The notes beneath the pieces were generated by a model. That model was not told where the DNA came from, ran no database searches, and saw only the letters and a list, made by a program, of their open reading frames with translations. A DNA stretch of 64,000 nucleotides from HGM11367 sp964600435 (lineage in GTDB: Bacteria; Bacillota; Clostridia; Christensenellales; UBA1242): the NCBI GenBank assembly GCA_964600435.1, contig CAZRJB010000004.1:1-64000 (forward strand), written 5' to 3'. Of this stretch, positions 52,090-60,408 are shown piece after piece. The first letter of the stretch is position 1. Each line of letters opens with the position of its first letter. Both the position numbers and the translations under genes were made by a program.

Positions 52090-52282
52090 TTTTTACATTC
52101 CTCACATCAAAAATAAAACTGCCTGTTATAATAATAACCGTGTTGTCTTTAGTGTAAACATTTGTAACAAGTTTTTGGTCGCCAACAATGCTAAAATTGT
52201 TGTCTACCACTTTATATTTAATGCCTTTAGAAATCAATTTATTAACAACAACATCTAATTTTTCACCAATATACTCTTGCAT
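52079..52282 (-). CDS. Small PASTA-like protein between frr and uppS
   Basis: A 67-residue protein. EYIGEKLDVVVNKLISKGIKY resembles the start of a PASTA domain, and VTNVYTKDNTVIIITGSFIFDVRN gives further strands. No signal peptide or membrane segment. It is coupled on both sides: its start overlaps the frr stop and its end overlaps the uppS start. Function unknown; a tight place in the frr-uppS unit suggests it is translated. Confidence 0.65.
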   Translation of the reverse strand: MQEYIGEKLDVVVNKLISKGIKYKVVDNNFSIVGDQKLVTNVYTKDNTVIIITGSFIFDVRNVKNEQ

Positions 52283-52854
52283 TATATTTCCATTATTTCT
52301 TTTTCTTTGTCTTGAGATGCCTTATCTGCCTTTGCACACATGTTGTCTAAGTTTTTTTGAACATCTTGTTCTAAACCAGCATATTCGTCTTCTGATATTT
52401 TTCCATCTTTTTTGAAAGACTTAAATTTTTCTAAAACATCTCTTCTAGCGTTACGCATTACAACTTTTGTTTCTTCCAACAATTTTTTAACTTGTTTAAC
52501 CAAATCACGCCTACGTTCCTCTGTTAATGGTGGGAAAACCAACCTTATAACTTTGCCGTCATCTGTTGGGTTAACACCAAGGTCTGCCATTGAAATTGCT
52601 TTAACAACATTTTTCAACTGAGAATTGTCCCACACACTAACAACAATCATTCTTGCTTCTGGAACTTGGATGTTTGCCATTTGGTTTATAGGGGTCATAA
52701 CACCATAGTACTCCACCATTACCTTGTCTAAGATGTGTGGGTTTGCTCTTCCTGCCCTAATAACTTGATATTCATCAAGAAGATGGTTAAAAGCCTTGTC
52801 TAAGTCTTCTGCATAAAACAGTTCTAATTCTTCTACTTGTTCTTCGTTTTGCAT
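52282..52854 (-). CDS. frr: Ribosome recycling factor
   Basis: A 190-residue RRF: DEYQVIRAGRANPHILDKVMVEYYG, TPINQMANIQVPEARMIVV and RLVFPPLTEERRRDLVKQVKKLLEETKVVMRNARRD are all present. It splits post-termination ribosomes with EF-G. First gene of frr-(small protein)-uppS-cdsA-rseP-exonuclease; pyrH and tsf are not next to it. Confidence 0.96.
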   Translation of the reverse strand: MQNEEQVEELELFYAEDLDKAFNHLLDEYQVIRAGRANPHILDKVMVEYYGVMTPINQMANIQVPEARMIVVSVWDNSQLKNVVKAISMADLGVNPTDDGKVIRLVFPPLTEERRRDLVKQVKKLLEETKVVMRNARRDVLEKFKSFKKDGKISEDEYAGLEQDVQKNLDNMCAKADKASQDKEKEIMEI

Positions 52855-52881
52855 ATAATTCTCCTATTTAATTCTTTTTTA

Positions 52882-52911
52882 AGTATACAACATCATGTGT
52901 TGCCATGGCAA
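52882..52911 (-). promoter_or_regulatory. frr operon promoter with palindrome over the -35
   Basis: On the minus strand TTGCCA (52911-52906), an 18-bp spacer and TATACT (52887-52882). The -35 is half of the perfect 12-bp palindrome TTGCCATGGCAA (52900-52911), a possible operator. Confidence 0.5.
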
Positions 52912-52961
52912 ATATTTTTTTAAACCTAATTACTTTTTTAAAATTTATTTGTATAAAAATG

Positions 52962-53543
52962 TCAGTTGTTTATTGCTTCATCCAAAATGTTTAACAAAAC
53001 ATCTTTGCCTGCATGTGTTTCACTGCTATATGGAACAATGTTGTCTTTGCCCAAGTTTAAGCAATTTGCAATAACTTGAACATATGCACTTATTTTTGAT
53101 TTTGGAATTTTATCACACTTTGTTGCAACAACAGTGGTTGGAATTTGATAGTAAAACAGATATTTTAACATTTTAACATCTAGTTCTGAAGGTTTATGGC
53201 GAATGTCCACCAACAAAAAAACTCTTTTTAAGCAACTAGAGTTTGCAAGATATTCTTCCATTATGTTTGCCCAAATCAATTTGTTTTGTTTGCCAGCCTG
53301 AGCATAGCCATAACCTGGCAAATCTACAAACCTGAAGGCATTGTTAATTAAAAAATAATTAATCATTCGAGTTCTGCCAGGCAAAGAACTTGTTTTGCAC
53401 AACTTTTTTTGCCCAACAAGACTGTTAATTAAACTACTTTTTCCAACATTGCTTCTGCCAACAAAGGCAAAATCTGTTCCGTCTTTTAAAATTTTTGTTT
53501 TTTCAACAACACTTGTTAAATATTCTGCACTTTTTATTATCAT
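52962..53543 (-). CDS. engB: Ribosome biogenesis GTPase EngB (YsxC/YihA)
   Basis: A 193-residue GTPase: FVGRSNVGKSSLINSLVGQ (G1), PGRTRMINYF (G2), FVDLPGYGYA (G3) and VATKCDKIPKS (G4). It assists 50S assembly. I start at the ATG at 53543; the upstream extension to 53579 overlaps the promoter. There is no ribosome-binding site and the predicted transcript start is within 2 nt of the ATG, so translation is probably leaderless. Confidence 0.93.
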   Translation of the reverse strand: MIIKSAEYLTSVVEKTKILKDGTDFAFVGRSNVGKSSLINSLVGQKKLCKTSSLPGRTRMINYFLINNAFRFVDLPGYGYAQAGKQNKLIWANIMEEYLANSSCLKRVFLLVDIRHKPSELDVKMLKYLFYYQIPTTVVATKCDKIPKSKISAYVQVIANCLNLGKDNIVPYSSETHAGKDVLLNILDEAINN

Positions 53544-53550
53544 AGAAACA

Positions 53551-53579
53551 TTTATACCAATTAAAAAAAATAAAGTCAA
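53551..53579 (-). promoter_or_regulatory. engB promoter, leaderless start
   Basis: On the minus strand TTGACT (53579-53574), a 17-bp spacer and TATAAA (53556-53551). Predicted +1 at 53544, one base before the engB ATG at 53543. Confidence 0.68.
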
Positions 53580-53630
53580 ATAATCATTTAAGATTGAACA
53601 ACAAAATGCTGTTCTGACATTTAAAAATTA

Positions 53631-53660
53631 AAAAATCTCAAATATATATCTGAGATTTTT
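53631..53660 (-). terminator. Terminator of the DisA_N-like gene
   Basis: A perfect 10-bp inverted repeat AAAAATCTCA / TGAGATTTTT with a 10-nt loop, 31 nt after the stop codon. T-rich on the minus strand. Confidence 0.72.
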
Positions 53661-53690
53661 AAAAGTGATAAAAACAAAGAATTGATAAAT

Positions 53691-55046
53691 TTAGCCAACT
53701 GTGAAAATAGGAATGATTTTCCCTGATTTTTTATCGGGCATGAATGCTTGCATTATTCCATCCTGCGAAATTTTAACAGCAACACCATATTTTGCAAGAG
53801 TGTTTGTTGCGGCAAGACGTCCACCACTCATGCTGCCTGCTTCTATTCTAACAATTGCTCCGCATGCAATGATTGTTCCGTCGTAGTCAACGATTGTTGC
53901 GCCATCTATGCTTGCCAACTCTTCTCTGAGTTTTCTGTTTAATTCGTGAAATTTTCTGCCTGCAATGGTTTGTTTTAAACAACTTGTTTTAGGTTTTTCG
54001 TATTTATCTACGTATTCTTGATAGGTCATGCTAGAATAATCAATTGCAGATTTGCTTCGCTTTTTGTTGGATTCTAACAATTGCATTTTTTTAAGTTCAA
54101 AGTGTTTTTCTGTTAAAATATCGTCTATGTCTATGTGAGACAAAGCCTGTTCGGTTGACACTTTGTTTAAATAAGCCAAACACCCACCTGTTCCAGCAAA
54201 AGATACGTCTAGGGCGGTAAAATATATAGATTTTCTAACTTCTTTAATTGATGCAGAACTGCGGTTTGAAAGAAGAGCTATGATTTCATCATGGCAATAA
54301 CTGTTCCACACACCACGTTTTTTTGAATATATTAAACTTCTGTTTTTAAAAATTAAAATATCTCCATTTGTGTCTAGCACAACTCCAATTCTGTTTGCAT
54401 CGCAATATCTAGCAAAACTGATGTAGTCATATGAACAAATGGTTGGTTTAAAGCGCATTCTTTCAAGCGACATATGGCCTATGTAGTAGCCGTCTTTATC
54501 AAATTCAACACAAGACTGAATTCCGTTTGAAAGCACAGCGAAAAAGTCATACTTAAAAATGTTTTGGTAGTGAGTTCTTTCAAGTTTGTTTTCTGATTCT
54601 AAACTTTCGTTTATTATAATACCAAAGTCAATTCTTTTGCCTTCATATGTTCGGCTAGAAAAAGTGTCCAAAATTGTTATAATGTTTAACAATGTTTGGC
54701 TTGCTGTTTCGGAAACAGACTCACAAATTGCTTTTTCTATTGCGGTCATGTTTAACCTTTTTGCATAACTTTGGTCAGGCAACAACAAACCCAAGTTTGA
54801 AACATTGCCAAGTTCGGCAATTATTGCCTTAAGAAGGGTTACTTCGGTTGCCTTAAATGCAAGGTTACGTTTTAAAATTAAACGATATTCATCATTTTTG
54901 TTTGGCTTTATTAAAACAGTTCCACCATTACCCAAAGCAACTTCGTTGTCACGCGCATTGCTCACTTCTTCACCGGCAATTGAAGAACCTGTAAACAGCG
55001 GAAGAATAATGCTTTCGACATAATTTAAAAACTTTTCTTTATCCAT
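53691..55046 (-). CDS. DisA_N (diadenylate cyclase-like) domain protein
   Basis: A 451-residue soluble protein. The C-terminal 80 residues look like a DisA_N/DAC domain: LREELASIDGATIVDYDGTIIACG (DGA at 381-383), GGRLAATNTLAKYG (409-422) and VAVKISQDGIMQAF. In typical DAC enzymes the second motif is GTRHRAA; here the His and second Arg are replaced (RLA at 410-412), so c-di-AMP synthesis is doubtful. The larger N-terminal part (including GVVLDTNGDILIFKNRSLIYSKKRGVW) resembles the sensor-like regions seen ahead of atypical DAC domains. A GGAGGGG ribosome site precedes the ATG. It is divergent from sigK. Family assignment is moderate, function unknown. Confidence 0.6.
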   Translation of the reverse strand: MDKEKFLNYVESIILPLFTGSSIAGEEVSNARDNEVALGNGGTVLIKPNKNDEYRLILKRNLAFKATEVTLLKAIIAELGNVSNLGLLLPDQSYAKRLNMTAIEKAICESVSETASQTLLNIITILDTFSSRTYEGKRIDFGIIINESLESENKLERTHYQNIFKYDFFAVLSNGIQSCVEFDKDGYYIGHMSLERMRFKPTICSYDYISFARYCDANRIGVVLDTNGDILIFKNRSLIYSKKRGVWNSYCHDEIIALLSNRSSASIKEVRKSIYFTALDVSFAGTGGCLAYLNKVSTEQALSHIDIDDILTEKHFELKKMQLLESNKKRSKSAIDYSSMTYQEYVDKYEKPKTSCLKQTIAGRKFHELNRKLREELASIDGATIVDYDGTIIACGAIVRIEAGSMSGGRLAATNTLAKYGVAVKISQDGIMQAFMPDKKSGKIIPIFTVG

Positions 55047-55270
55047 TGACCCCTCCGATATTTATATTTTTATTTATTTTAAAATAAAAAATTAATTTTT
55101 GCAACATATTTATTAATATTTTTGAATAATTATACAAAAATTTTGTTATTTCTCCCACATTTTATTATATTGCTTGAAATTTACAAATTTTAACAATTTT
55201 TTATAATTTATGGCAAAATTCGTCAAATACAAACATATATATACATAAACGCAAAAAAAAGGAAGTGTTT

Positions 55271-55975
55271 ATGGTTATTGAAAATTTTATAATTTTTATG
55301 AATAAAATACTGTTGTTTTCTTCGTTTATAAACAATGCACAAGGGTTTCCGCAACCACTAACCGAGCAAGAAGAAAAAGAGTATTTTGAAAAATATAAAC
55401 AAGGCGATAAAAATGCAAAAGATAAGCTTATTAATCACAACTTAAGACTTGTTGCACACATTGTAAAAAAGTATGCAGGAACAAGCGAAGCCGACGATTT
55501 GATTTCGGTTGGAACAATTGGTTTAATTAAAGCCATAAACACGTTTGAATATGGCAAGGGCACACAACTTTCTACATATGCAGCCCGATGCATAGAAAAT
55601 GAAATTTTAATGCTTTTAAGAGTTTCAAAAAAACATAAAAACGTTATGTCTTTAGATGAGAGTTTGGGGCAAGACAAAGACGGCAACGATATTGAACTTG
55701 CAGACATTATACCCTCTGACGAAGAAGATGTTTTAAGCCAAGTGGAAAACAATGTGATAACACAAAAAATTAATGGACTTATTGACTCAAAACTGGATGC
55801 AAGAGAATCTGAAATAATTAAAATGCGATACGGCATTGGCGGAACAACCGCCCTAACACAACGAGAAGTTGCTCAAAAACTAGGAATTTCTCGCTCATAT
55901 ATTTCTAGACTAGAAACAAAAGCAATTGATATTATAAAAAAAGAAGTTTCTAAAGATAACTTTTTTGATGAATAA
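55271..55975 (+). CDS. sigK: RNA polymerase sporulation sigma factor, pro-sigma-K
   Basis: A 234-residue sigma-70 family factor with a hydrophobic pro-sequence (about residues 1-22) before FPQPLTEQEEKEYFEKYKQGDKNAKD. Region 2 has LRLVAHIVKKYAG, DDLISVGTIGLIKAINTFEYGKGTQLSTYAARCIENEILM; region 4 has REVAQKLGISRSYISRLETKA. It directs late mother-cell genes after removal of the pro-sequence by SpoIVFB, triggered by SpoIVB, which is encoded in this window. The gene is intact, not split by a skin element. ATG 55271 with GGAAG upstream. The 224-nt gap before it is AT-rich; I see no other gene there. Confidence 0.95.
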   Translation: MVIENFIIFMNKILLFSSFINNAQGFPQPLTEQEEKEYFEKYKQGDKNAKDKLINHNLRLVAHIVKKYAGTSEADDLISVGTIGLIKAINTFEYGKGTQLSTYAARCIENEILMLLRVSKKHKNVMSLDESLGQDKDGNDIELADIIPSDEEDVLSQVENNVITQKINGLIDSKLDARESEIIKMRYGIGGTTALTQREVAQKLGISRSYISRLETKAIDIIKKEVSKDNFFDE

Positions 55976-56006
55976 GTTTGAGCAAAAAACTGATAAAGTT
56001 TATTCA

Positions 56007-56048
56007 AAAAAAAGGCAAAATTGAATTATCTCAATTTTTGCCTTTTTT
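56007..56048. terminator. Bidirectional terminator between sigK and the 56.1-kb gene
   Basis: A long inverted repeat AAAAAGGCAAAATTGA / TCAATTTTTGCCTTTTTT with one extra T in the right arm, T-rich on both strands, between two convergent genes. Confidence 0.85.
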
Positions 56049-56055
56049 ATAAAAA

Positions 56056-56511
56056 TTAAACATCATCACGTTTTTTTAAAGCATTGTCAATTAGCAATGC
56101 CTTAACTTCGGGTGGCAATTCTTTTATTTTTTGTGAAATTGTTTTGTTGTTTTTCTTTTTGTTGAAGTTTATAAGTTCTTGCAAACTATCATAATCATCG
56201 TAGTTGTTTTCAATTTTTTCTGGCATTGCCGGTTCTTGAACAGTTTGTTGAGCATAATCATTTTGAGTGGTTTGCTCTGTGTTTTGATAAAGCAACTCTT
56301 CTAGCGCCAAATCTTTTATTGGTTCTTCATATTGATTTTTTATTGGAATAAAATCTTCATAGTTGACCTTTGGGCTTGGCTCTTTTGGTTTTGATGCTTC
56401 CTTTTTTTTGAACTTTTTGCCAAAAAACTCTTTAACTTGGTCAAAATAAATAACCAACAAAACAACTAAAAAAGCAAGAACTGCTATTAAAATTATACCA
56501 ACCAACAACAT
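56056..56511 (-). CDS. Single-pass membrane protein with acidic tail, downstream of floA
   Basis: A 151-residue protein of unknown function: an N-terminal hydrophobic helix (about 2-23), a basic patch (KKFKKKEASKPKEP) and a Gln/Glu/Asn-rich cytoplasmic region ending in a predicted helix (LPPEVKALLIDNALKKRDD). It is the last gene of nfeD-floA-this gene, 24 nt after floA with AGGAGG. Co-expression with flotillin suggests a membrane microdomain partner (inference). Confidence 0.7.
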   Translation of the reverse strand: MLLVGIILIAVLAFLVVLLVIYFDQVKEFFGKKFKKKEASKPKEPSPKVNYEDFIPIKNQYEEPIKDLALEELLYQNTEQTTQNDYAQQTVQEPAMPEKIENNYDDYDSLQELINFNKKKNNKTISQKIKELPPEVKALLIDNALKKRDDV

Positions 56512-56535
56512 ATTCTTGCCTCCTTAATTAAATTT

Positions 56536-57543
56536 TTAAATGTTATCATTATTGTCTGAATTTGTTTCGCCAGCAATTGCTTTGCGCATTGAAGTGTCTG
56601 CATTTAGGTTTTGAATTTTATAATAATCCATAACACCCAATTTGCCTTCTTTTATTGCTTCTGCCATTGCTTTTGGAACTTCTGCTTCTGCAGCAATTAA
56701 CACAGCTTGCATTTGTTGAGTTTTTGCTTTCATTTCTTGTTCGTGTGCTTCTGCCATTGCCCTACGTTCTTCGGCTTCGGCTTGAGCAACAACTTTTCTA
56801 GCTTCTGCTTCGTGCTTTCTAAGTTCTGCACCAATGTTTTTGCCAACGTCTATGTCTGCTATGTCAATTGATAAAATTTTGTAACTTGTTCCAATGTCCA
56901 AACCTTTATCTATAACTTTTTGAGAAATATAGTCAGGGTTTTCTAACACTTCACCATGAGTTTCTGCTGAACCAACAGTTGTTACAATACCTTCACCAAC
57001 ACGAGCCAAAATTGTTTCGTCACCAGCACCACCAACAAACTTTGCAATGTTTGCTCTAACGGTGATTCTAACTTTAACTTTTAACTCTACACCATCTTTA
57101 GCAACAGCAGAAATCATGTCTGTTGTTATAACTTTTGGTGTTACAGATTGACGAATTGCTTGGTCAACATCACGACCAGCAAGGTCAATTGCTTTTGCTT
57201 CTTCAATGTCCAAATCAATTTTTGCACTGTGAGCAGCAATTAATGCATTAATAACTTTTCTAACATCGCCACCAGCCAAGTGATGAGTTTCTAAAGAAAC
57301 AACATCAACATCAATGCCAGCCTTTCTTGCCATAATGTATGCATCAATGATTATTGCAACTGGTATTCTTCTCATTTTCATACCAATAAGCCTTGTCATG
57401 GACACGTGTGACCCAGAAACAAGTGCAATAAACCAAGTTTTGATTGGAACCAATGCAATTATTAAAACAATTAAAATTGCCAAAATTCCAATTGCAACAT
57501 ATAAAATAATGCTGCCAGTGCTTGCTAATAATAAATCTAACAT
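56536..57543 (-). CDS. floA: Flotillin-like protein FloA
   Basis: A 335-residue SPFH protein of the YqfA/FloA type. An N-terminal hydrophobic hairpin (about 11-45) is followed by MRRIPVAIIIDAYIMARKAGIDVDV, KVRITVRANIAKFVGGAGDETILARVGEGIV and a C-terminal coiled region with repeated Glu-Ala (AEAEERRAMAEAHEQEMKAK). It scaffolds functional membrane microdomains. It follows nfeD by 20 nt, the standard pair. Confidence 0.95.
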   Translation of the reverse strand: MLDLLLASTGSIILYVAIGILAILIVLIIALVPIKTWFIALVSGSHVSMTRLIGMKMRRIPVAIIIDAYIMARKAGIDVDVVSLETHHLAGGDVRKVINALIAAHSAKIDLDIEEAKAIDLAGRDVDQAIRQSVTPKVITTDMISAVAKDGVELKVKVRITVRANIAKFVGGAGDETILARVGEGIVTTVGSAETHGEVLENPDYISQKVIDKGLDIGTSYKILSIDIADIDVGKNIGAELRKHEAEARKVVAQAEAEERRAMAEAHEQEMKAKTQQMQAVLIAAEAEVPKAMAEAIKEGKLGVMDYYKIQNLNADTSMRKAIAGETNSDNNDNI

Positions 57544-57563
57544 TTTAACCCTCCAATTTTTGT

Positions 57564-58103
57564 TTAATAAGATAATTTATCAATCATGATTCTTGCATCT
57601 TCAATTGAAACAACTTTAACAACTTCACCTTTTTGAATGATTGAACCAATTGCCTGCGCTTCAAACGTGTTTTGTTCAATTCTGATTTTTCCAACAGGCC
57701 TGCAATCGGTTAAAGCTAAACCCTCTTTGCCAACAAGATGATTAAGTTCTTGCTCTGCTTTTTCTTTAAAGTCTTTAGGAAGTGCTGTTTTGTTTTCTAC
57801 AATTGCACTTTTTGCAAGCAGACCACTTTTTGCCGATTTAACAAAAAGCAAAAATATGATTAAAGTTATAAGAACAACAATCAAAATTAAAAAGAAAACT
57901 TGCAATGCCGAACCTGAAATTATTGCATGAACAACAACACCGCCAATTTCACACACAACACCCAAAATGCCAAAAAAACCAAAGCCTGGAATAACTGCCT
58001 CTATAATGCAAAAAATAACACCCAAGCAAAGCAACAAAATGACAAGCCAATGCATGTTTACAAACAAACCGCTAAGTTCTTCCCAAAAATTTGCAAGCAA
58101 CAT
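57564..58103 (-). CDS. NfeD-like membrane protein (YqeZ type, short)
   Basis: A 179-residue NfeD-like protein. Three or four hydrophobic helices (about 18-110) include the typical FCIIEAVIPGFGFFGILGVVCEIGG. The C-terminal OB-like NfeD domain is about 120-179, with GLALTDCRPVGKIRIEQNTFEAQA and GEVVKVVSIEDARIMI. The protease half of long NfeD proteins is absent. It precedes floA and probably interacts with it. Confidence 0.92.
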   Translation of the reverse strand: MLLANFWEELSGLFVNMHWLVILLLCLGVIFCIIEAVIPGFGFFGILGVVCEIGGVVVHAIISGSALQVFFLILIVVLITLIIFLLFVKSAKSGLLAKSAIVENKTALPKDFKEKAEQELNHLVGKEGLALTDCRPVGKIRIEQNTFEAQAIGSIIQKGEVVKVVSIEDARIMIDKLSY

Positions 58104-58229
58104 TTTAAATTTCCCCTTTTACACGGTTATTATAACATACACATTATCAAAATGCAATATCAAAAAAAAAGATTTTTTAATTTTTTTTAAAAAGAGCGAA
58201 AATTTGCTTGATAATCAATTTAAAAAACA

Positions 58230-58263
58230 CAAAAACAGACCTAGCAAAAACTAGACCTGTTTT
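58230..58263 (-). terminator. Terminator of the leucine-rich-repeat gene
   Basis: On the minus strand AAAACAGGTCTAG and CTAGGTCTGTTTTT flank a 6-nt loop; the stem has a 2-bp internal mismatch and ends in a T tract. It follows the stop codon by about 12 nt. Confidence 0.72.
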
Positions 58264-58274
58264 TTGAGAAATAT

Positions 58275-59999
58275 TTATGCAGTTAAATCTATGTCTCCAT
58301 CAGTGCAATGAACTGTTGTGATGCTAGTGAATGCTTTCCAATCATTCCCCATGGATAAGTTTTTTGTAATTGCATTCCATTGTTCTTTTGTTCCTTGATA
58401 TGTTACTGAAGTTAAATTAGTGTTAGATCCCCCATAACTCGAGAAAGCCACACCTCCAATTGTTGTCACACTAACTGGAATAGTAACCAAACTCAAACTA
58501 GTACAACCAGAGAAAGTACATGATTCTATTGATGTTACACCATTTGGAACTGTGACTGAGGTTAAACCTGTGCAACCTTGGAATGCTTGGTAATCTATGC
58601 TTGTTACACCATTTGGAATGGTTGAGTTGTTACAACCCTTAATAAGTTTATTGCTTACTGTTTCTATTATAGCATTGCAATTGTTTCTGCTGTCATAAGC
58701 TGTGTTTTTTGAATCAACAACAATACTTGTTAGTCCAGTGCAACCATAAAATGCTCTACTACCTATGCTTGTTACACTTGCAGGAATTGTGATTGAGGTT
58801 AAACCCGTGCAACCTTCGAATGCTGAAGTTTCTATTGAAGATATACCTTCTAAAAAAATCAATTCATTTAAACTTGTATTGTTTTTAAACATATCAACAC
58901 AAGTAACACCTATTGTTGCTTTTAATAAGCCAGTAAAGTTTGTAAAAACATTATTAGTTCCAAAACTAGTCACACTACTTGGAATTGTGATTGAGGTTAA
59001 ACCTGTGCAACCTGAGAATGCAGCAGCACCTATGCTTGTTACACTATCTGGAATTGTTATTGATGTTAAACTTGAGCAACCTGAGAATGCAGCAGCACCT
59101 ATGCTTGTTACACTATCTGGAATTGTTATTGATGTTAAACTTGAGCAATTAAAAAATACACCTTCTATACTTGTTATAGAACTCGGTATTACAACCGATT
59201 GTAAACTTGAACAATTTGCGAATCCATCGCTATAAGACCCCATATAATAAGACACAGGAATATCATTCACCAAATACACATTATCACCATCCCTATATGC
59301 TGCTGGGATGTTGGCAGTGGTGATTGTTGTGCTTGCTGCTTTAACACTTGCTGTTTTTGTTGTTGAGTCTGGAGTAAAGGTTAAAGTGTTTTCGTATTCT
59401 GTTTTTGCTTCTGGCCTTTCAAAATTTAGTTTTAGGTTGTTTAAGTTAACGTTGGAAAAAGTTTGAGCGGCAGATGGAGTTAAAGACAAAGTAAGTGTTG
59501 CTTTTTGGTCTTTTTCTAAAATGCAAACATAGCCAGAAGAGGTTACGGTTGAACCATCACTTGCAGTAAACACTGTAGTTGAAACAACTTTTTTTGCTAA
59601 ATCACCAGTCAAGCTGATTTCTGCCGTGATTGCATAATCTGACTCGTTTGTCATTTCAAACGTGAACACAATTGGGGTGGCAATTTCACCTTTTTTGGCA
59701 GATAGGTCATCAAAGTATATGGTTTGTGCAATGGACCAAGTTACATCACCCTCAATAAGTTTGCCTTGGTTGGTGTTTGTTGCATCTGTTAAAGGAGCAA
59801 TTGTTAAAGTTTGGTTGTTTGAATTTACAGCGCCTTCAATTTTGCCCAAAACTCTAACCTTGCAGTTGTGAGCATTAAAACTCATGTTGCCTGTTGTGGT
59901 TAGGCTTGCCCTTTTGGCAGCATAAACACCAAACAACAAAACAGAAACGCTTAAACAAAGCATTGCAACACAGAGCAAAAAACCAAATCTTTTCTTCAC
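58275..59999 (-). CDS. Secreted BspA-type leucine-rich-repeat protein
   Basis: A 574-residue secreted protein. The N-terminal signal ends near VYAA (about residue 28). Residues about 30-195 form a beta-rich domain whose start resembles TasA/camelysin-type exported proteins. From about 255 to 560 are LRR_5 repeats of about 23 residues with the pattern C-T/S-G/S-L-T-S-I-T-I-P-x-S-V-T-S-I-G-x-x-A-F-x-G. No LPXTG or other anchor is visible. Such proteins mediate adhesion or aggregation. The start is GTG at 59999 after GGGGAT. Two neighbouring repeats are identical at DNA level. Confidence 0.88.
   Translation of the reverse strand: MKKRFGFLLCVAMLCLSVSVLLFGVYAAKRASLTTTGNMSFNAHNCKVRVLGKIEGAVNSNNQTLTIAPLTDATNTNQGKLIEGDVTWSIAQTIYFDDLSAKKGEIATPIVFTFEMTNESDYAITAEISLTGDLAKKVVSTTVFTASDGSTVTSSGYVCILEKDQKATLTLSLTPSAAQTFSNVNLNNLKLNFERPEAKTEYENTLTFTPDSTTKTASVKAASTTITTANIPAAYRDGDNVYLVNDIPVSYYMGSYSDGFANCSSLQSVVIPSSITSIEGVFFNCSSLTSITIPDSVTSIGAAAFSGCSSLTSITIPDSVTSIGAAAFSGCTGLTSITIPSSVTSFGTNNVFTNFTGLLKATIGVTCVDMFKNNTSLNELIFLEGISSIETSAFEGCTGLTSITIPASVTSIGSRAFYGCTGLTSIVVDSKNTAYDSRNNCNAIIETVSNKLIKGCNNSTIPNGVTSIDYQAFQGCTGLTSVTVPNGVTSIESCTFSGCTSLSLVTIPVSVTTIGGVAFSSYGGSNTNLTSVTYQGTKEQWNAITKNLSMGNDWKAFTSITTVHCTDGDIDLTA
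59008..59145 (-). repeat. Perfect 69-bp tandem duplication inside the LRR gene
   Basis: Positions 59008-59076 and 59077-59145 are identical over all 69 bp, encoding two identical 23-residue repeats (core TSITIPDSVTSIGAAAFSG). Neighbouring repeats differ in sequence, so this copy arose recently or is kept the same by recombination. Confidence 0.93.
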
Positions 60000-60089
60000 T
60001 ATTTTATCCCCTTTTTAAAAACTTTTCTTTATTCTAACCTTACCAAGCAAGTTTGTCAACTAATTTGGATGGTTTTAGTATAAACAAAA

Positions 60090-60362
60090 AAGAAAATTTT
60101 AAGCAAGTTTTTAAAACCGCTTTAACAATTTGCAAAACGGTAAAAACATTTGACAAACAAATTAAAAACATTTATCATGTGAAATATATGCTAAGAAAAA
60201 GGTGGCGACTTTGGAGCATAGCAAAAGAAATTTTGCCGTTTATCTTTTCGTTAAAAAAGAAAAAAGTGAGCATTTTATGCTAACTGGGGTGGAACCGCGG
60301 TTAAGTTAGAAAAGAATCGTCCCCATATCAAACATTTTTGTTTGATATGGTTTTTTGTTTTT
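60090..60362 (+). promoter_or_regulatory. T-box riboswitch of glyS
   Basis: The leader of the glycyl-tRNA synthetase gene contains the T-box core GGGGTGGAACCGCGG (60286-60300). Its UGGA (60290-60293) can pair with the UCCA end of uncharged tRNA-Gly. A terminator follows: CCATATCAAACA (60323-60334) / TGTTTGATATGG (60339-60350) and a T tract. A long-range helix AAACGGTAAAA / TTTTGCCGTTT (about 60135-60145 with 60231-60241) could close Stem I. GGC at 60204-60206, in a loop between AAAG and CTTT, is a candidate glycine specifier, but I could not fold a standard specifier loop. Confidence 0.9.
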
Positions 60363-60408
60363 TTACCCATAAAAAGGCAAGTTTTAAAAAAAATAAAAGG
60401 AGAAACAA

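Noticed and set aside
58765..59235. Plus-strand repetitive frame opposite the leucine-rich repeats
   Set aside because: It mirrors the repeat DNA of the LRR gene on the other strand and has no promoter or ribosome site.
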